Positions 45,087 to 56,418 of a DNA stretch of 64,000 bases are shown here, piece after piece. A model generated the notes under the pieces. The model saw only the letters and a program-made list of their open reading frames with translations. It was not told the DNA's origin and made no database searches. Source of the stretch: Pseudoneurospora amorphoporcata (lineage: Eukaryota > Ascomycota > Sordariomycetes > Sordariales > Sordariaceae); NCBI GenBank assembly GCA_033297205.1, contig MU859247.1, forward strand, positions 1 to 64,000, read 5' to 3'. Position 1 is the stretch's first letter; every line of letters begins with the position of its first letter. The translations under genes and the position numbers were made by a program.

Positions 45087-46028
45087 TGTCGTGGTTGATG
45101 TCTGATCGGTTAGTGTTTAGTTGTATATGGTATACAAAGTCGCAAGAATATTAAAAAAAAAAAACAAAAAAAAAACGGCCAATTGCTTCTCTCCTGGACG
45201 GTAAACGGGTTGCGATGATGTCGATTCTTCCGATAACTTTTTGGGGGACGCGTTTAAAGCGCGACTCAATTTAGTTGTTGGAGAACTCTACCCCACTATC
45301 CGTGGATCGGTGCGATAGGCACCAGCAGCACGTGCTTTCGCGTCAGCTACACAAACCCTAACCCTCTTCTTACCGTACTTCCCACTCTTCGGCCAGTTCA
45401 GCGTTCAGATTGACACAGAGCCTTCTCTAATAACGCGCCTAATCTTAATAGGGACAACGACACGAGACTGGCAACAAGGACTACCTTACTACTGACCGAT
45501 GACGGTGCTATGGATAATCTAATCTCTAACAACCCCGGAGTGGGCGGCCGGCCCCCATCGGACGTACATGTTCACTGATCTAGCTTATCAGGACATCCTG
45601 TTTGGCGTGATGTACGGTGACAATTGGCATGGGGAAAGCCGAAGATTCATTGTTCCGATAGAGGTATGCAGTTCGGGAAATCCCCCTTCGGTAACGTGGC
45701 ATGGCACGCCGACATCATGCTCCTCAGAGAATTCTAGTCGACCGCCAGACGCGCAGCGGCTGCTTCAGAGTGGCGAGCTTCCCTCGATCACTACAAACGG
45801 TACTACACCAAAAGGCAGTCACAGACAGAAGAGTTACTAATTTTTCCTTCTTTCTCTGACTAACCGCTATCAAGGCACATCACTCATGGTCTCATATCTT
45901 GCTGAACCAACAAAAGCCTAACATTCAGCATCTCAAACACCTTCAACATGCCCATCACTAACCCATCCTTTAACATGGTATCCGTACCAACTCAAACAGA
46001 AACAAACAATTCGTCCGTCAACATAAAA
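45087..46028. other. Intergenic spacer, thymidylate synthase promoter
   Basis: It includes an A-rich tract (about 45152-45174) just upstream of the thymidylate synthase start and a telomere-like AAACCCTAACCCT at about 45354-45366. The rest is the 3' region of the trehalose phosphorylase gene. No gene is recognised. Confidence 0.55.
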
Positions 46029-48879
46029 TCAAGCAGCAACCTCTGCCTTCTTCTCACGAACTGGCAAGTCCTTTGACTGCGACTCGGACTCCGGCTTCCT
46101 CTGCGTAAAGTGTCTCGGCAACCGGTTCTCTCCTTGGGTGTAGAAATATCCGGCCTCTTCCCTCGCCATGTCGTTCACCCACTTCTCATTACCCTTCAAT
46201 CCACCCTTGCCATTCTTCTCCACGCCGACTTCGGTCCACTTGGCAGCCAAGTAGAACCAGCCAAGCCCGTTACCGACAGTGCCGACCTCGTCGGAAACGC
46301 CCGTACGTGCCGCATAGCTCATCTTCTTCCAGAGCTCTTCATCCGTGAACAACTCCATCAGATGACTGGCCACAGCACGCCAGTCGCCAGGCGCGACGAG
46401 GAAGCCATTGACCTTGTCCTTGACTTGCAGCGGGATACCGCCGACATTGGAGACGATGACGGGTCTGCCGGCATGCAAGGCCTCGGAGACCTTGACCTCG
46501 AAGCCTTCACGAGTGGAAAGCTGCAACACGACGTGGGCATTAGCGAGCAAAGTGTTGATAAGTTGGTCGTTGGGGTTCAGACGCATGACGCTGACGTCCC
46601 GGACCAAGTCAGGGTAGTATGTCTCGAGTTGGGCCATGGTCTGATCGTAGATCAGGGAGGCGTCGGGGTCATCCACAGAACCGTTGCCGCACACGACGAG
46701 CTGCGGCACGTCGGTGACGTTGGCCTTGTCGCAGCGGCGACGGAACTCGGCATACGAGTCGATAACGGTGGGGATGCCCTTGGATGGGTCGAAACGGGCA
46801 ACCTGAATGATGTACTTGCGGGCGGGCCAGTTGAGCTCCGTCATGCGCTGCGAGTGGCAGGCGACGTTGTACAGATGGCCGTAGTAACCCGAGTCCCAGT
46901 GGTTGAGATGCTTGTTCAGGCCGTCGAGCCAGTCGGTGGTGGCTGGGAAGTAGACGACCTTCTCGCGCGGGACGTTGTGAGGGACGAAAGCGGGAATAGG
47001 GTGGCTGATGAACATGTCGCAGCCCTGAATGTTGCTCCAAAGGAAATCCCAGATGTCGGCTTGAGGTGAACCAGCCTTGGCAACGAGGTCGCTGCGAATC
47101 TGGATGTGCGAACGGTAGAGAACGGGGCGGTCAGGGGTGTATTTCTTGATTAGAGGGATCAGGCCGGGCATTTGGGGGTCATCAATCACGACGATGTCAG
47201 CACCGCCTTCCTCGGGGGCACACAAAGGACCGCCCTCGGAGAACCAGTATCGGCTGGCATTCTCATTGATCCAGTCAATGATGGCCTGCTTCTCGTCGGC
47301 AGAGACGCGCTGATCTGGATGGCTGACACCCTGCAAGATGTTGTGGATGTTCTTGGTGATGCGGAAGACACCGGGTCGTGGTTTTGGCACTGGAAAACTG
47401 TCAGTTGAGAGTCTGGCATTTGGGACAACGGACTGTTCTACTTACCATACCAGGTGAGGTCGACACCCACGAGACGAGCGAAGCGCACAAGAGCGTGCCG
47501 CATAAGAGCGACACCACCGCCTTGGGGTGTTGAACTGAAGAAAGCGATCTTGGTCTTGTTGGCACGAAGCTTCTTGGCATATGTCAAAGTGGTTTCCCAT
47601 GTTGCCGGACTGCAAGTATCTCTGTGGTTCTGGACGGTGGTTAGGTGGGCGCGGAAGCCAGCATCGGTTTGGACGATGCCTCGGAATCCGACCTGAAGAA
47701 GAGGAACGAGGGAAGGGCCAAAGTTCCTGACAATGTACTGTCAGTCCAATATGCTTTTTCTGATGGTAAATGACGGGAAGACTTACATGATGCACTTTCG
47801 AGCCATGGAATCGGCCTGTTCATCGACTCTCTTGACATCCCAGAAGGTCTTTTCCTTGTGCTCATCATCTGGACGCATCACGATGGGCACAATATCCAGC
47901 TCGAGCCAGAGCCGCGAGCAAAGGGTTGGGCTCATGTACTTGAGTGTCGTGGGAAGACCAGCACCGATGAACTTGGAGAAGTTCTCGTGCTCGTACTTTT
48001 GCACTTCGGAGATGACGTAGTCTGCAATGAGGTCCTCGCCCATTTTCAGGGCGTCATCGAGCTCAATGTGCTTGACCGAGAAGTCAACGAGGTAGATGGT
48101 GTCGTGGATGGCCAGGGCCACAACGGCCGTGTGGTCATCAGAGAAGACGGCAGAGATACCGAGGTAGAGCGTCTATGGGGCATCCAATGTGAGTATGCAA
48201 CATCGAGGCAGCCCAAGCAGGTCGTGATAGGTGAAGTACTCACAGTTAGAGCAGGACCAAAGGAACCCTCCTTCTCCACCAGAGTGCTCATCTGGCGCTT
48301 CCGGTGCACCGAAGTGCCCGTGGAGAACTTGCGGGCCTTTTCGAACGCCATGATTGCGGTTGCGATGGGCTTGAGGCTGTGGTGAGGGTGGGCGGCCGAC
48401 GGGGTCTCGTAGGTCTGGGTGTTACCGCCGCTAGGATGCATATAGTGGCCGGTGTTGGCCTGATTGTGGTCGAGTTTTTGTTGTTGTTCCTGGAGCTGAG
48501 GAGGAATAGTTGGAAGCTTGGAAGACGTGTGTTGGAGGGATCGTAACACGTCCTCGGAGGAGGAAGTGCTATTATACGCAAGAGTGCCGTCGATGGGGGC
48601 TATGGGCGCAGGCGTGTGGTTGGACAGTGCATCTCGGGCTTGAATCTCACGCTGGACGCCAAGCGAGCCCTGGGGCCCAATGTTGTTCAGCGGACTAGGG
48701 CTTTTGCTGCCGAAGCGTGACGAGGCGTAGTCGGCAGTCAAGCTCGCGGTCGGGTGGCGCGGGGTGGTGTCTGCGAATGGGTCTCTGAAGACGATGGCGG
48801 CGATGGCGGCGGCGGAATCGTCGTTCTCGGCCTGTTCGAGCTCCCTGTCAACGCCCGAACTGCTACCACTCCAGGACAT
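46029..48879 (-). CDS. ccg-9: Trehalose phosphorylase/synthase (CCG-9 type, GT4)
   Basis: Four exons, 48879-48244, 48172-47787, 47726-47446 and 47389-46029, give 887 residues; introns of 71, 60 and 56 nt have GTGAGT or GTAAGT donors and all phases agree. The first 190 residues are Ser/Gln/Pro-rich and poorly structured. The catalytic part has the first Rossmann half with FFSSTPQGGGVALMRHALV and DLTWYVPKPRPGVFRITKNIHN, and the GT-B second half with KYIIQVARFDPSKGIP, QLVVCGNGSVDDPD and the EX7E motif in REGFEVKVSEALHAGRPVI. Fungal enzymes of this type interconvert trehalose plus phosphate with glucose-1-phosphate and glucose in the cytosol. The symbol is the Neurospora clock-controlled gene of this family, assigned by function and not by alignment. 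An open frame with its own ATG at 49316 covers the leader and could be an upstream ORF or an alternative first exon. Confidence 0.9.
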
Positions 48880-51548
48880 TGTACCCAATTGATGGCTTCA
48901 GTTTCAGGTTGCACGGCAGTGGCCTGTGGTGTGTGCAGCAGTGTTGCTTCCACTTTTTGAATGATATGGGGATTATCTTGTTTGGGCGGAGGGCGGTGAC
49001 GCAACACGTGCGGGTGGTGCATTGCAACTGCATACCTTAAAGGTGTACGGGTGACAGAGGGAGAGAGGGGCATCAATCTCACCTTGTCGCTCTTGCTTGG
49101 CTGGACCCTCGGGGACCCCTCCTTCTTTCCCGCCTGGCCATCTTCCGTCGATTCTCGCATCAACTCAAGCCAGGGTTCCCCTTTTTCACCTTTCCTTTCT
49201 GACCCCCATGGCGGCGATACGGACACGGGCATGTGAGGCTGTCTTTCTGTCGTCTTATTCTTCGACCCTGTCTCCTCCACATTGACGCTGAGGCTGGGGG
49301 TGTGGTCGTCTGCCATTATTGGTCACTGCTCAACTCGTGACAGTTTCGGTTTCCTATTGCAATGACACCCGTCACAAGACAGTAACTCGCAAAAGTTTGC
49401 CTCTCTTTGTCCGAGGGCGAGGTACCACCTGTGAGACTTGTCAATGGTGCGATCTGAAATTACCTGGACGGATGTCGATCACTCGCTGCCAAGTCTATGA
49501 CTCTTTGTCGGCGTACGACAGTGTTACGGCTTTGTATTCCAGGGTCGATGCTGTGTATGGGATGATGTGAGATGTCTGTAACATTCCACTTGGCAGCTGA
49601 GATGGACGCCATCCCACTCGGAGGAGGCATCTCGAAGCCATGAGGGCGGGGTGTTGATGTAAGCCAAGGAGACCTAGCTTTTCCGGTACCAATTGCTCTT
49701 TGCATGAGATGTAATAGGCACAAAGGTCGATGAAGAGAAGCAATCACCGCACCACAAGGTGATAGCCGTGGCTTTCCTTGCTGGTCACCCGCAGCATTCC
49801 GGGATGGGTGTTTGGTAGACGAAGCATGTCGCGCTGGGGGAAGTCTGTCGAGCTTCGGCAAACGGGTGATGGTGAGGAGCTGAGGTAGACAAGGAAAGCC
49901 GCCGCACTTACAGTGTTAAGCTCCAAGCTCTGTCTACCTAGGATCTGGAGCGTGTTGGGGCGGCGGTAAGGCTGATTTACGGTTAAGTCGTCTTGAGTCG
50001 AAATTGGGTGGTTTCACTAGTGACGCTTGGCAACAGGATGAACTGGTCGTTCTTCTCACTCAAGATAACTGCGCATCTCGTATACTTTATGGTTGGATTT
50101 TCCAATCCCTTGGCCTTGGAAGACGGTCGCCTCTTCATGATGGATGATGAGCTAGATACCCACTTTTGCCCGTTGTGATGATGTTAACAAGCCGGAGCTC
50201 CCTTGGCCCCTGGTTGTTGTGTGCAGATCATGCCTACCCAATAGGTATCCGTATCCGTAGCGGGAACGCGGAACTGGGAACGATGACATTCTCGTGCCAT
50301 CGCTTCCCTGGCACGTGCCTAGCTCGACCTGGGTGTTAGAATAGTGTAGTGATGTATTCTTCGGGAAGTTGAGGGAGAAAGATGGCTATAAGTGCAAGGC
50401 GTCATACGATGAATCTGCTGAGGCCTAGGTAGGTTGTAGCAAGGTGCCGAGGGTCCATCACGAACCCAGCTCGTACATTGAAGCTTGGCATTTTGTAAAT
50501 TCGGCCTCAGACCTAATCAAGCCCTCTAACACGAGAATAAGGACATCCGGATGTCGAGTTCATTTGATGTTGAACTCCCGCGATTTCCCATGATTGAGCT
50601 AGGCCCTAATAGTGGGGTGGAAGCGTCAGTGCGGGGTGAAAAGAGGGGCACTGCGTCCAGTGTACATCCTAGGACTGGTTTGATTGCTAGCGCGGTACAT
50701 TGTGGGTTTTAGACAGGGCAGACTGCTGCAAATGCCCTCCAAATGCTCTGCAAGTGCGCTGTGAATGCCCTCTAACTTTACCCATTATAGAAGGTGGGGA
50801 TGATTGATACTGGTGATTTGGGTGATTATGGTCGGGTCCACCGCTGGCGATATAAGGACGGGAGTGTGTGTGAGGGAGTTGCGGTCACCTTGAGATCAGG
50901 CGATTCAACCAATCCGATAGCGTAGATAGACCTGTCCTGCCTTGTAAATTCCCCTGTAAGAAAATATGGGGTTTGAACCGCGCTAACAATCAAACCAGTA
51001 TCAATAGGTACACAGTAAAGCCGGGGAAGGCTTCCGGCGCTTTTTAGCGGTCCAAGCGTTGTTTGTCTGTCGCCATTTCTGTCATATCAACCGTGGTTCT
51101 AACGGCCCGGCACCGGGTCGGACTCGGGCAGTCGCGCCTTTGGGGGAAGGGCAAGGTTGATTCCTTCCATTTCAACATCCCATTGGGTCGAGCCATTCCT
51201 CGCCGGAACGATAAAGGCAGAAACATGTCCAAGTACTCGGCCATCACACGCCTGAGTATCATCCAGGAACACGCCCGTTAGTGTCATGGACTTTGGCCTC
51301 AACCAACAAGCCCAATTCTCCGATGTGGGCATTTTCATCCTCGTCAGGACTTGAAGCCACGTCACTTTGTCGGTGCTGCGTAATGTATGACTGTTACGGT
51401 TCTCCGGATCCGATAGAGTCACTCGTCATGTCCTGTAATGAAATCCTCAATGGCTTCGATCACGCCGCCCGGTGGTCCCCCCGTCCTCTTCTTGCTCATT
51501 TGTTTGTGAAGCACGAAAAGCCTCAGTTGGGACTTTACAGCAGGCCCC
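48880..51548. other. Intergenic region, 2.7 kb, trehalose phosphorylase promoter
   Basis: The first 440 bases next to 48879 contain a minus-strand open frame (ATG at 49316, stop near 48738) that overlaps the main start in another frame. Beyond this no gene is supported. Around 50720-50770 there is a short series of related AATGCYCT-type words, too irregular to call a repeat. Confidence 0.5.
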
Positions 51549-53768
51549 ATGAATGCATCCAGCTTCCTAGCTAATCGGGCGCCAACCGAGCTCATCTACG
51601 CCATATTTCTTCAAACCATTACCTCCGAGCGTAGCCAAGATGCCGTGGCCATATCCTTGACCTGTCGCAGTCTCCGGAATCATTGGATCACCCATAGAAG
51701 CGCCCTTTTATGGGACCTCTGCGTCGAGCATGTTCCTCATGCTCAAGAGGCCTTACTTGCCGTGTGTCCCCAGTTGCACTTACCCGCTCAAGGCATGTGC
51801 TGACTTTAGACTCGAAACCAGGCCCGCATGACAAGAAAGGTTGTCGACGGGATGCCGAGCTGAGTGGGGGATTACCCCCTCTGGACATCTCGCCTGGTGA
51901 CCTACTGAGTGGTTCTGCCAGCCCAAAGTCCAGCATGACTCTGTCGGAATACCAACATATCAGGGCCCTGAATCTCCTGGCACGAGATCGAGAGTCCAAA
52001 CTGTATCAATACCCGTATACAGGTCTTCCTGCTGATAGGCCACGACCAAATTTGAGGGAAAGGGAAACAGTTCTACCTGAGGATCTCTGTTCCATGCCGG
52101 AATGGAGCGATCGCGTGCACCTCGCCATCTATAGGACGATAATCGTTGCTGCTGGCCTTGCCGGGGCTTACCAGGCACCCACTCTGAAGGCAACGGACCC
52201 TGAGGCGGACATGTCGCTTATCTTCAAACAAGTGGAATATGCCGAACAACATCCAACCAACTACCCGAAACTGACGGCCAAAGAAGTTGACTGGCTAGAG
52301 CAGTTCACTATATGCAACATGAGCTCTACACCAGGGGCCGAGGAGGTTGTCTTTGGTCGAGTAGCAAACTGGCTCTTCGGCAACATGCTGGAAAAGAAGT
52401 CTAGCAGAGACGCCATGGCCTGGCGGTTCGCACACGATCTTGGTCGAGCAACATACTGCCGGAGACTAAGAAACAGCGGACGGGTTTGTCCCGTACAGTT
52501 AGTCCCTAACAGTAGCGGCACTTGGAGTCACGCAGATGCGCATCTTGTGGTGTGGGAATTGATGCAGGTATTCTATTTATTCAAATCTCTTGAAGAGGAT
52601 TATCGCATGGTCTACAGGCCTGACAACGATCTTTCGCGGCCCCGCGGACTCGCTGTCTTGGCCGGATCGTACGTGGCTTCAGAGCGTCAAGCGCCGGACA
52701 ATTTGTCACCGCCGTTGAGACACCCACGTCCATCGATCTCGGTGTTGCTACCTGGATTCACGATCGAGGTGAACGTCCAAACAGTTATGTTTGGGATCGT
52801 ACCGGCTACTTTGCCACGCCACCATTAGAGTGCAAGCTTTTTGAGTGTTTTCTCCGCCGTTATTGCAGACAGCGGTTTGACGACGACGCTTTTCCAGAAG
52901 CCGGGGACTGGAATACCTATACATCCCGAGATCTCTGTCTTCTTGCGAATGATCGCGCTGGGAGGAAATTCACACGCGAGGCGCCCATGGCGTCCAACCT
53001 TATTACTGGGTCTAGAACTAGGAATGCGGGGATACTGAAGGATGGTGAATTTTATGACCGTTCTGGGGGATTGACCAGTTGCGATCCGCCTCCGACTCTG
53101 AAATACAGAAAGTTGCAATACTTCCATCACTGAGTTTGGTTATTGCCTGATGGAGGACACGGTGCACTGTGACCCCAAGGAGCACCGGCTGGGTAGCTTG
53201 GACCCTGGGCCGAGATTCACATCGAGGCATAGACGGTACAAGGACTTTTCCAGAACCATGTTCACGGGCACAGTAGCATGGCGCAGTGTTTCAGCTCATG
53301 GGTTAGGGGAGTTCAAATGAACCAGCTCTATCCATGGTAATTTTGGTTGGTGATCATCAAGATTCTGTACCTGAATCGATAAGTGGTCCAGACTTACGAG
53401 CTTGAATATGACATGGCATTTGGAAGCCAAAGCACAATTCGATCTAGTTCTCCGGCTATCCATGTCAGTGCCAATAAGCCAGGGAAGAGCTTACCATCAT
53501 CATATCCGGGCTTGGACCATTAGTCAAGGTTGGACCTGTCTCGCTTGTCTCGTCAAATAAACAACACACAGGGTTCAACGGAGATGCGCGATGGCACCAG
53601 CGGTTTCTGGCCAAGTTGAATATGGCAGGGTACCTCTTACGGCTGTGCGAATCAGTCAAGGCAGACCCAAAAGTCCAGATTCTGTCTACGCCCGACTGTT
53701 GTCGATGTGAATTCATGACCGGACATGTACATGCCGCTCTTACATCGAACGCTATTTTCCATCATTGA
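51549..53768 (+). pseudogene. F-box-type gene, frame-broken
   Basis: The locus begins with an intact F-box-like start (MNASSFLANRAPTELIYAIF, then SLTCRSLRNHWITHRSALLW), after which the frame changes. The longest segment, about 51815-52665, reads SSMTLSEYQHIRALNLLAR, CSMPEWSDRVHLAIYRTI and DAHLVVWELMQVFYLFKSL. At about 52665 coding character passes to another frame (TAVETPTSIDLGVATWIHD, YFATPPLECKLFECFLRRY) up to a stop at 53131, then to another (FGYCLMEDTVHCDPKEHR) to 53320, then to pieces at about 53390-53560 and 53575-53768. A GTGTGT donor with a CTGAC branch and TTTAG acceptor exists after the F-box but is one base out of phase. The other joins lack introns of workable length. It is best read as an F-box gene with several indels, the last piece ending just before the sod-2 stop. 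The long C-terminal region is typical in size for fungal F-box proteins. Confidence 0.6.
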
Positions 53769-53910
53769 CATAGGCCATGTGATTCTCTCCTATCCACATT
53801 CATACCACATAGGACAATCTCCAAAGGTCACAAGCAAGTGCAGAGTAGGAACCACAACACCTTGAATTATTTAACGCCCCCTTGCCACACCCCCAGGCAT
53901 CTTACCTAAC

Positions 53911-54711
53911 TTAAGCCTCAAACCTCTTAGCAACAGTCTTCCAGTTGATCACGTTCCAGATCGCCTCAAAGTACTCGGCCTTCCTGTTCTCATACTGCAA
54001 GTAATACGCATGCTCCCACGCATCAATACCCAACAAGGGAACAAGGTTACCCGTAACGGGATCCTGGTTAGCCCTAGTGATCAGCGCCAGCTTGCCGTTC
54101 GCAGCCTTATCCTTAGCCAACCACGCCCACCCGGAGCCCTGGATGCCCGCCAGCGCGGCGTTCATCTGCTTGACGAAGCTCTCGAACGAGCCGAACTCGG
54201 TCGCGATGGCTTTGCCGAGCGCACCGTCCGGGTTGCCGCCACCCTCGCGCGAGGCGGGGGCCAGGTTCTCCCAGAAGAGGGTGTGGTTGAGGTGGCCGCC
54301 GCCGTGGAAGTTGAGGACGGGAGCGACCGAGGTCGCCTTGGTGAAGTCGCCCTTGGACTCGGCTTCGGCGATGGTGGTCAGGGCCGAGTTGAGGCCGTTG
54401 ACGTAAGTCTGGTGGTGCTTGGAGTGGTGGAGCTCCATGATCTTGGAAGAGATGTAGGGCTCGAGGGCGCCGTAGTCGTCTGTGAGAGAGTGGGTTAGGT
54501 TGGGGTTTCGTGGGAAGCACCATTGGAGATGTTATGGGCGCGCGGAGGAGGAGAGAGGCTGAGGAGAGGCTTTGTGAGACGGGCGAGACTCACACTGAAG
54601 GTCGGGAAGAGTGGCCTTGCCGCGGACAAAGGTAGCGGCGGGCTTGACGGCGCTGGCGGCGCGCAGAGCGCTGCGGGCGACCGGAGTGGCGCGGAAGAGA
54701 GAGGTGGACAT
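53911..54711 (-). CDS. sod-2: Mitochondrial manganese superoxide dismutase
   Basis: Two exons, 54711-54594 and 54479-53911, give 228 residues; the 114-nt intron has a GTGAGT donor and TCACAG acceptor in phase 1. Residues 1-32 are rich in Arg, Ala and Ser with no acids (MSTSLFRATPVARSALRAAS), a mitochondrial presequence. The mature part starts KATLPDLQYDYGALEPYIS. Metal ligands are in MELHHSKHHQTYVNG, GGGHLNHTLFWENL and GIDAWEHAYYLQYENRK (Asp and His). The Gln in GIQGSGWAWL marks the Mn-type active site. It removes superoxide in the matrix. The gene is divergent from psf3 with 511 bp between the two ATGs. Confidence 0.96.
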
Positions 54712-55222
54712 GTTGATGATGGATGGTTTGTTTATCGAGAGATGCTATGTAGTAGTTAGGTCAATTGAGGAGTTCTTGGGATGCGAGAAGTGACACTTTG
54801 TAAACCAACGGGACGGCGGCTACCTCGGATGAACAAAGTGATTTGGATTGCTATAGGGTTGCAGCTGGCGGAAAGTATCTACGGGTACCTAAGGTATGTA
54901 TTTACTTATCGTAATTAGCTCGGATAGAAAGCTCCCATGGAACCACGAATCAATTCCGTCATAACCCCACTCCGCCGAGATGGGGAAGTGGATGGGGCTT
55001 GTTGTGGCTCGACCTCTTCCGGATGGTGGATAAGCCACAGCTTTAAAGAGGTGTCTTGGCATTGCGGCACTCTTTCGCGTCTTCCACTTCCAGAGCGCGT
55101 TCTCCCAGAATTGATCTCGACATTCAAGGACGGGTTGGTTTGGGCCAATTGTCCGACTCAACATTCTCCATCCCATTTCCAAGCGTCAGACTGGCTCTAC
55201 CGAGGCTACAAAAACCACCACC
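54712..55222. promoter_or_regulatory. Shared divergent promoter of sod-2 and psf3
   Basis: Only 511 bp separate the two start codons, so both promoters must lie here or overlap. No clear TATA box was found near either start. The arrangement is inferred from gene order; co-regulation is not shown. Confidence 0.6.
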
Positions 55223-55944
55223 ATGTCCTATTACGACATCGATGCGATCTTAACGGACGCAGAGGTACCCTCCTCCCCGTCTGACCTCCCCCATACCAAC
55301 GCCAACTAACCCAAACCCCATCCTAGAAAATCCCCTGCACTTTCCAAATTGACGTCCCCGACCTCGGGTACCTCGACAACCAACCCGGCCACACCCTCAA
55401 ATCCGGCTCGCGCGTCGCCCTCCCCATCTGGCTGGCCGAAATGCTCGCCATCGCCAACACCGGCGCCGTCGACATGGACGACCCCTCACAGTCCAGCAAG
55501 TCCTTCATCACCTTTGACCTTCCCCCCGCCCTCGGTAACGATGTCGTTCAGGCTCTAAAAGCCGATCCCCGCTCCGTGCCGCTGCGCGACCAGAGCGCCC
55601 ACTTTTACGCCCTCGCGACGCACATGATGGAACTATCAGAAGAGCCGGAGCTGAGCGCAGTGTTGAGGAAGACGTTTGTGTCGAGGGCGGCGGAGATTGC
55701 GTTGCATGCTAGGAAGGTGGGTGGGGGTGGGAGCTCGTATCATGGAAGAGAAGGAGGAGGAGGGGCAGGTGGGAAGAGCAAGGGGAAGGCGACGAAGGAG
55801 GATAATGCGAGTAATTTGGGTGTGGGGGGTGCGGGAGAGGACTTTTTGAGGGGACTGGATGAGTGGGAGAGGAAGTTGTTTAGGAGTGCGCATGATGGGA
55901 CGAAGGCGAGTAAGGAGTGGATGGAGAATGTTAAGAAGAGGTGA
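55223..55944 (+). CDS. psf3: GINS complex subunit Psf3
   Basis: Two exons, 55223-55264 and 55327-55944, give 219 residues; the 62-nt intron has GTACCC donor, CTAAC branch site and CCTAG acceptor in phase 0. The protein begins MSYYDIDAILTDAEKIPCTF, continues GYLDNQPGHTLKSGSRVALPIWLAEML, the Psf3 A-domain signature, and ends in a helical segment with FLRGLDEWERKLFRSAHDG. GINS (Sld5, Psf1, Psf2, Psf3) joins Cdc45 and Mcm2-7 as the replicative helicase in the nucleus. A Gly/Ser/Lys-rich insertion of about 45 residues before the last helix is typical of filamentous fungi and probably disordered. It is a little longer than yeast Psf3 (194 residues) because of this insert. Confidence 0.95.
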
Positions 55945-56004
55945 GTGCGGGAGGGGATGTTGGACTATTGTTACTGCCACTGGTGCCTCCTCGGTGGTCA
56001 CTTC

Positions 56005-56418
56005 ATGACAAACCAGCGCTTCGATTTGGGCATTCTTGACGATGGCGAGGCTGCGCTTGGGTGCAGTTTACGAAACCAGATCACTGGCGACATTCATGCT
56101 CCTCTACGGTGGCTCGAAACCGTGGTTCGGCCAACCTCACAGCTCAAAGGCAACTGGATACTACGGGAGGATTGTAGGGCCTTCGGTCGAAGCATCTCCC
56201 CTTTCGCAAAGACGCACGGAATTCCCAAGGGACTTGGGCTCGGTACCTCCCTTGAATGGGAATCGATTGTTGATGGATGGCTAGCTACACTAACCCCGTC
56301 ACTCGGTATACCGCCTGATCGTCTTCAGCACCTTCTACGCAGTATCAACACCATGGCCGAAGCTGATGCGGGCGTGTCTCGGCACCTGCCAACCATCCTC
56401 AGCCGCGAAACACTCTAG
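56005..56418 (+). CDS. Unrecognised ORF, doubtful
   Basis: An open frame of 137 codons begins at the ATG at 56005, 60 bp after the psf3 stop, and overlaps the end of the minus-strand repeat-protein gene by 4 bp. It reads as a mixed protein (FDLGILDDGEAALGCSLRN, APLRWLETVVRPTSQLKGN, ATLTPSLGIPPDRLQHLL). The PPDRLQHLL-type ending recalls reverse-transcriptase connection segments of fungal retroelements, but no RT catalytic motif is present. It could be a retroelement relic, a small gene, or chance openness in the psf3 3' UTR. Confidence 0.25.
   Translation: MTNQRFDLGILDDGEAALGCSLRNQITGDIHAPLRWLETVVRPTSQLKGNWILREDCRAFGRSISPFAKTHGIPKGLGLGTSLEWESIVDGWLATLTPSLGIPPDRLQHLLRSINTMAEADAGVSRHLPTILSRETL

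Noticed and set aside
48738..49316. Calling the leader ORF as the true N-terminal exon of trehalose phosphorylase
   Set aside because: The in-phase acceptor has no good branch site nearby, and the ATG at 48879 gives a simple, consistent gene model.
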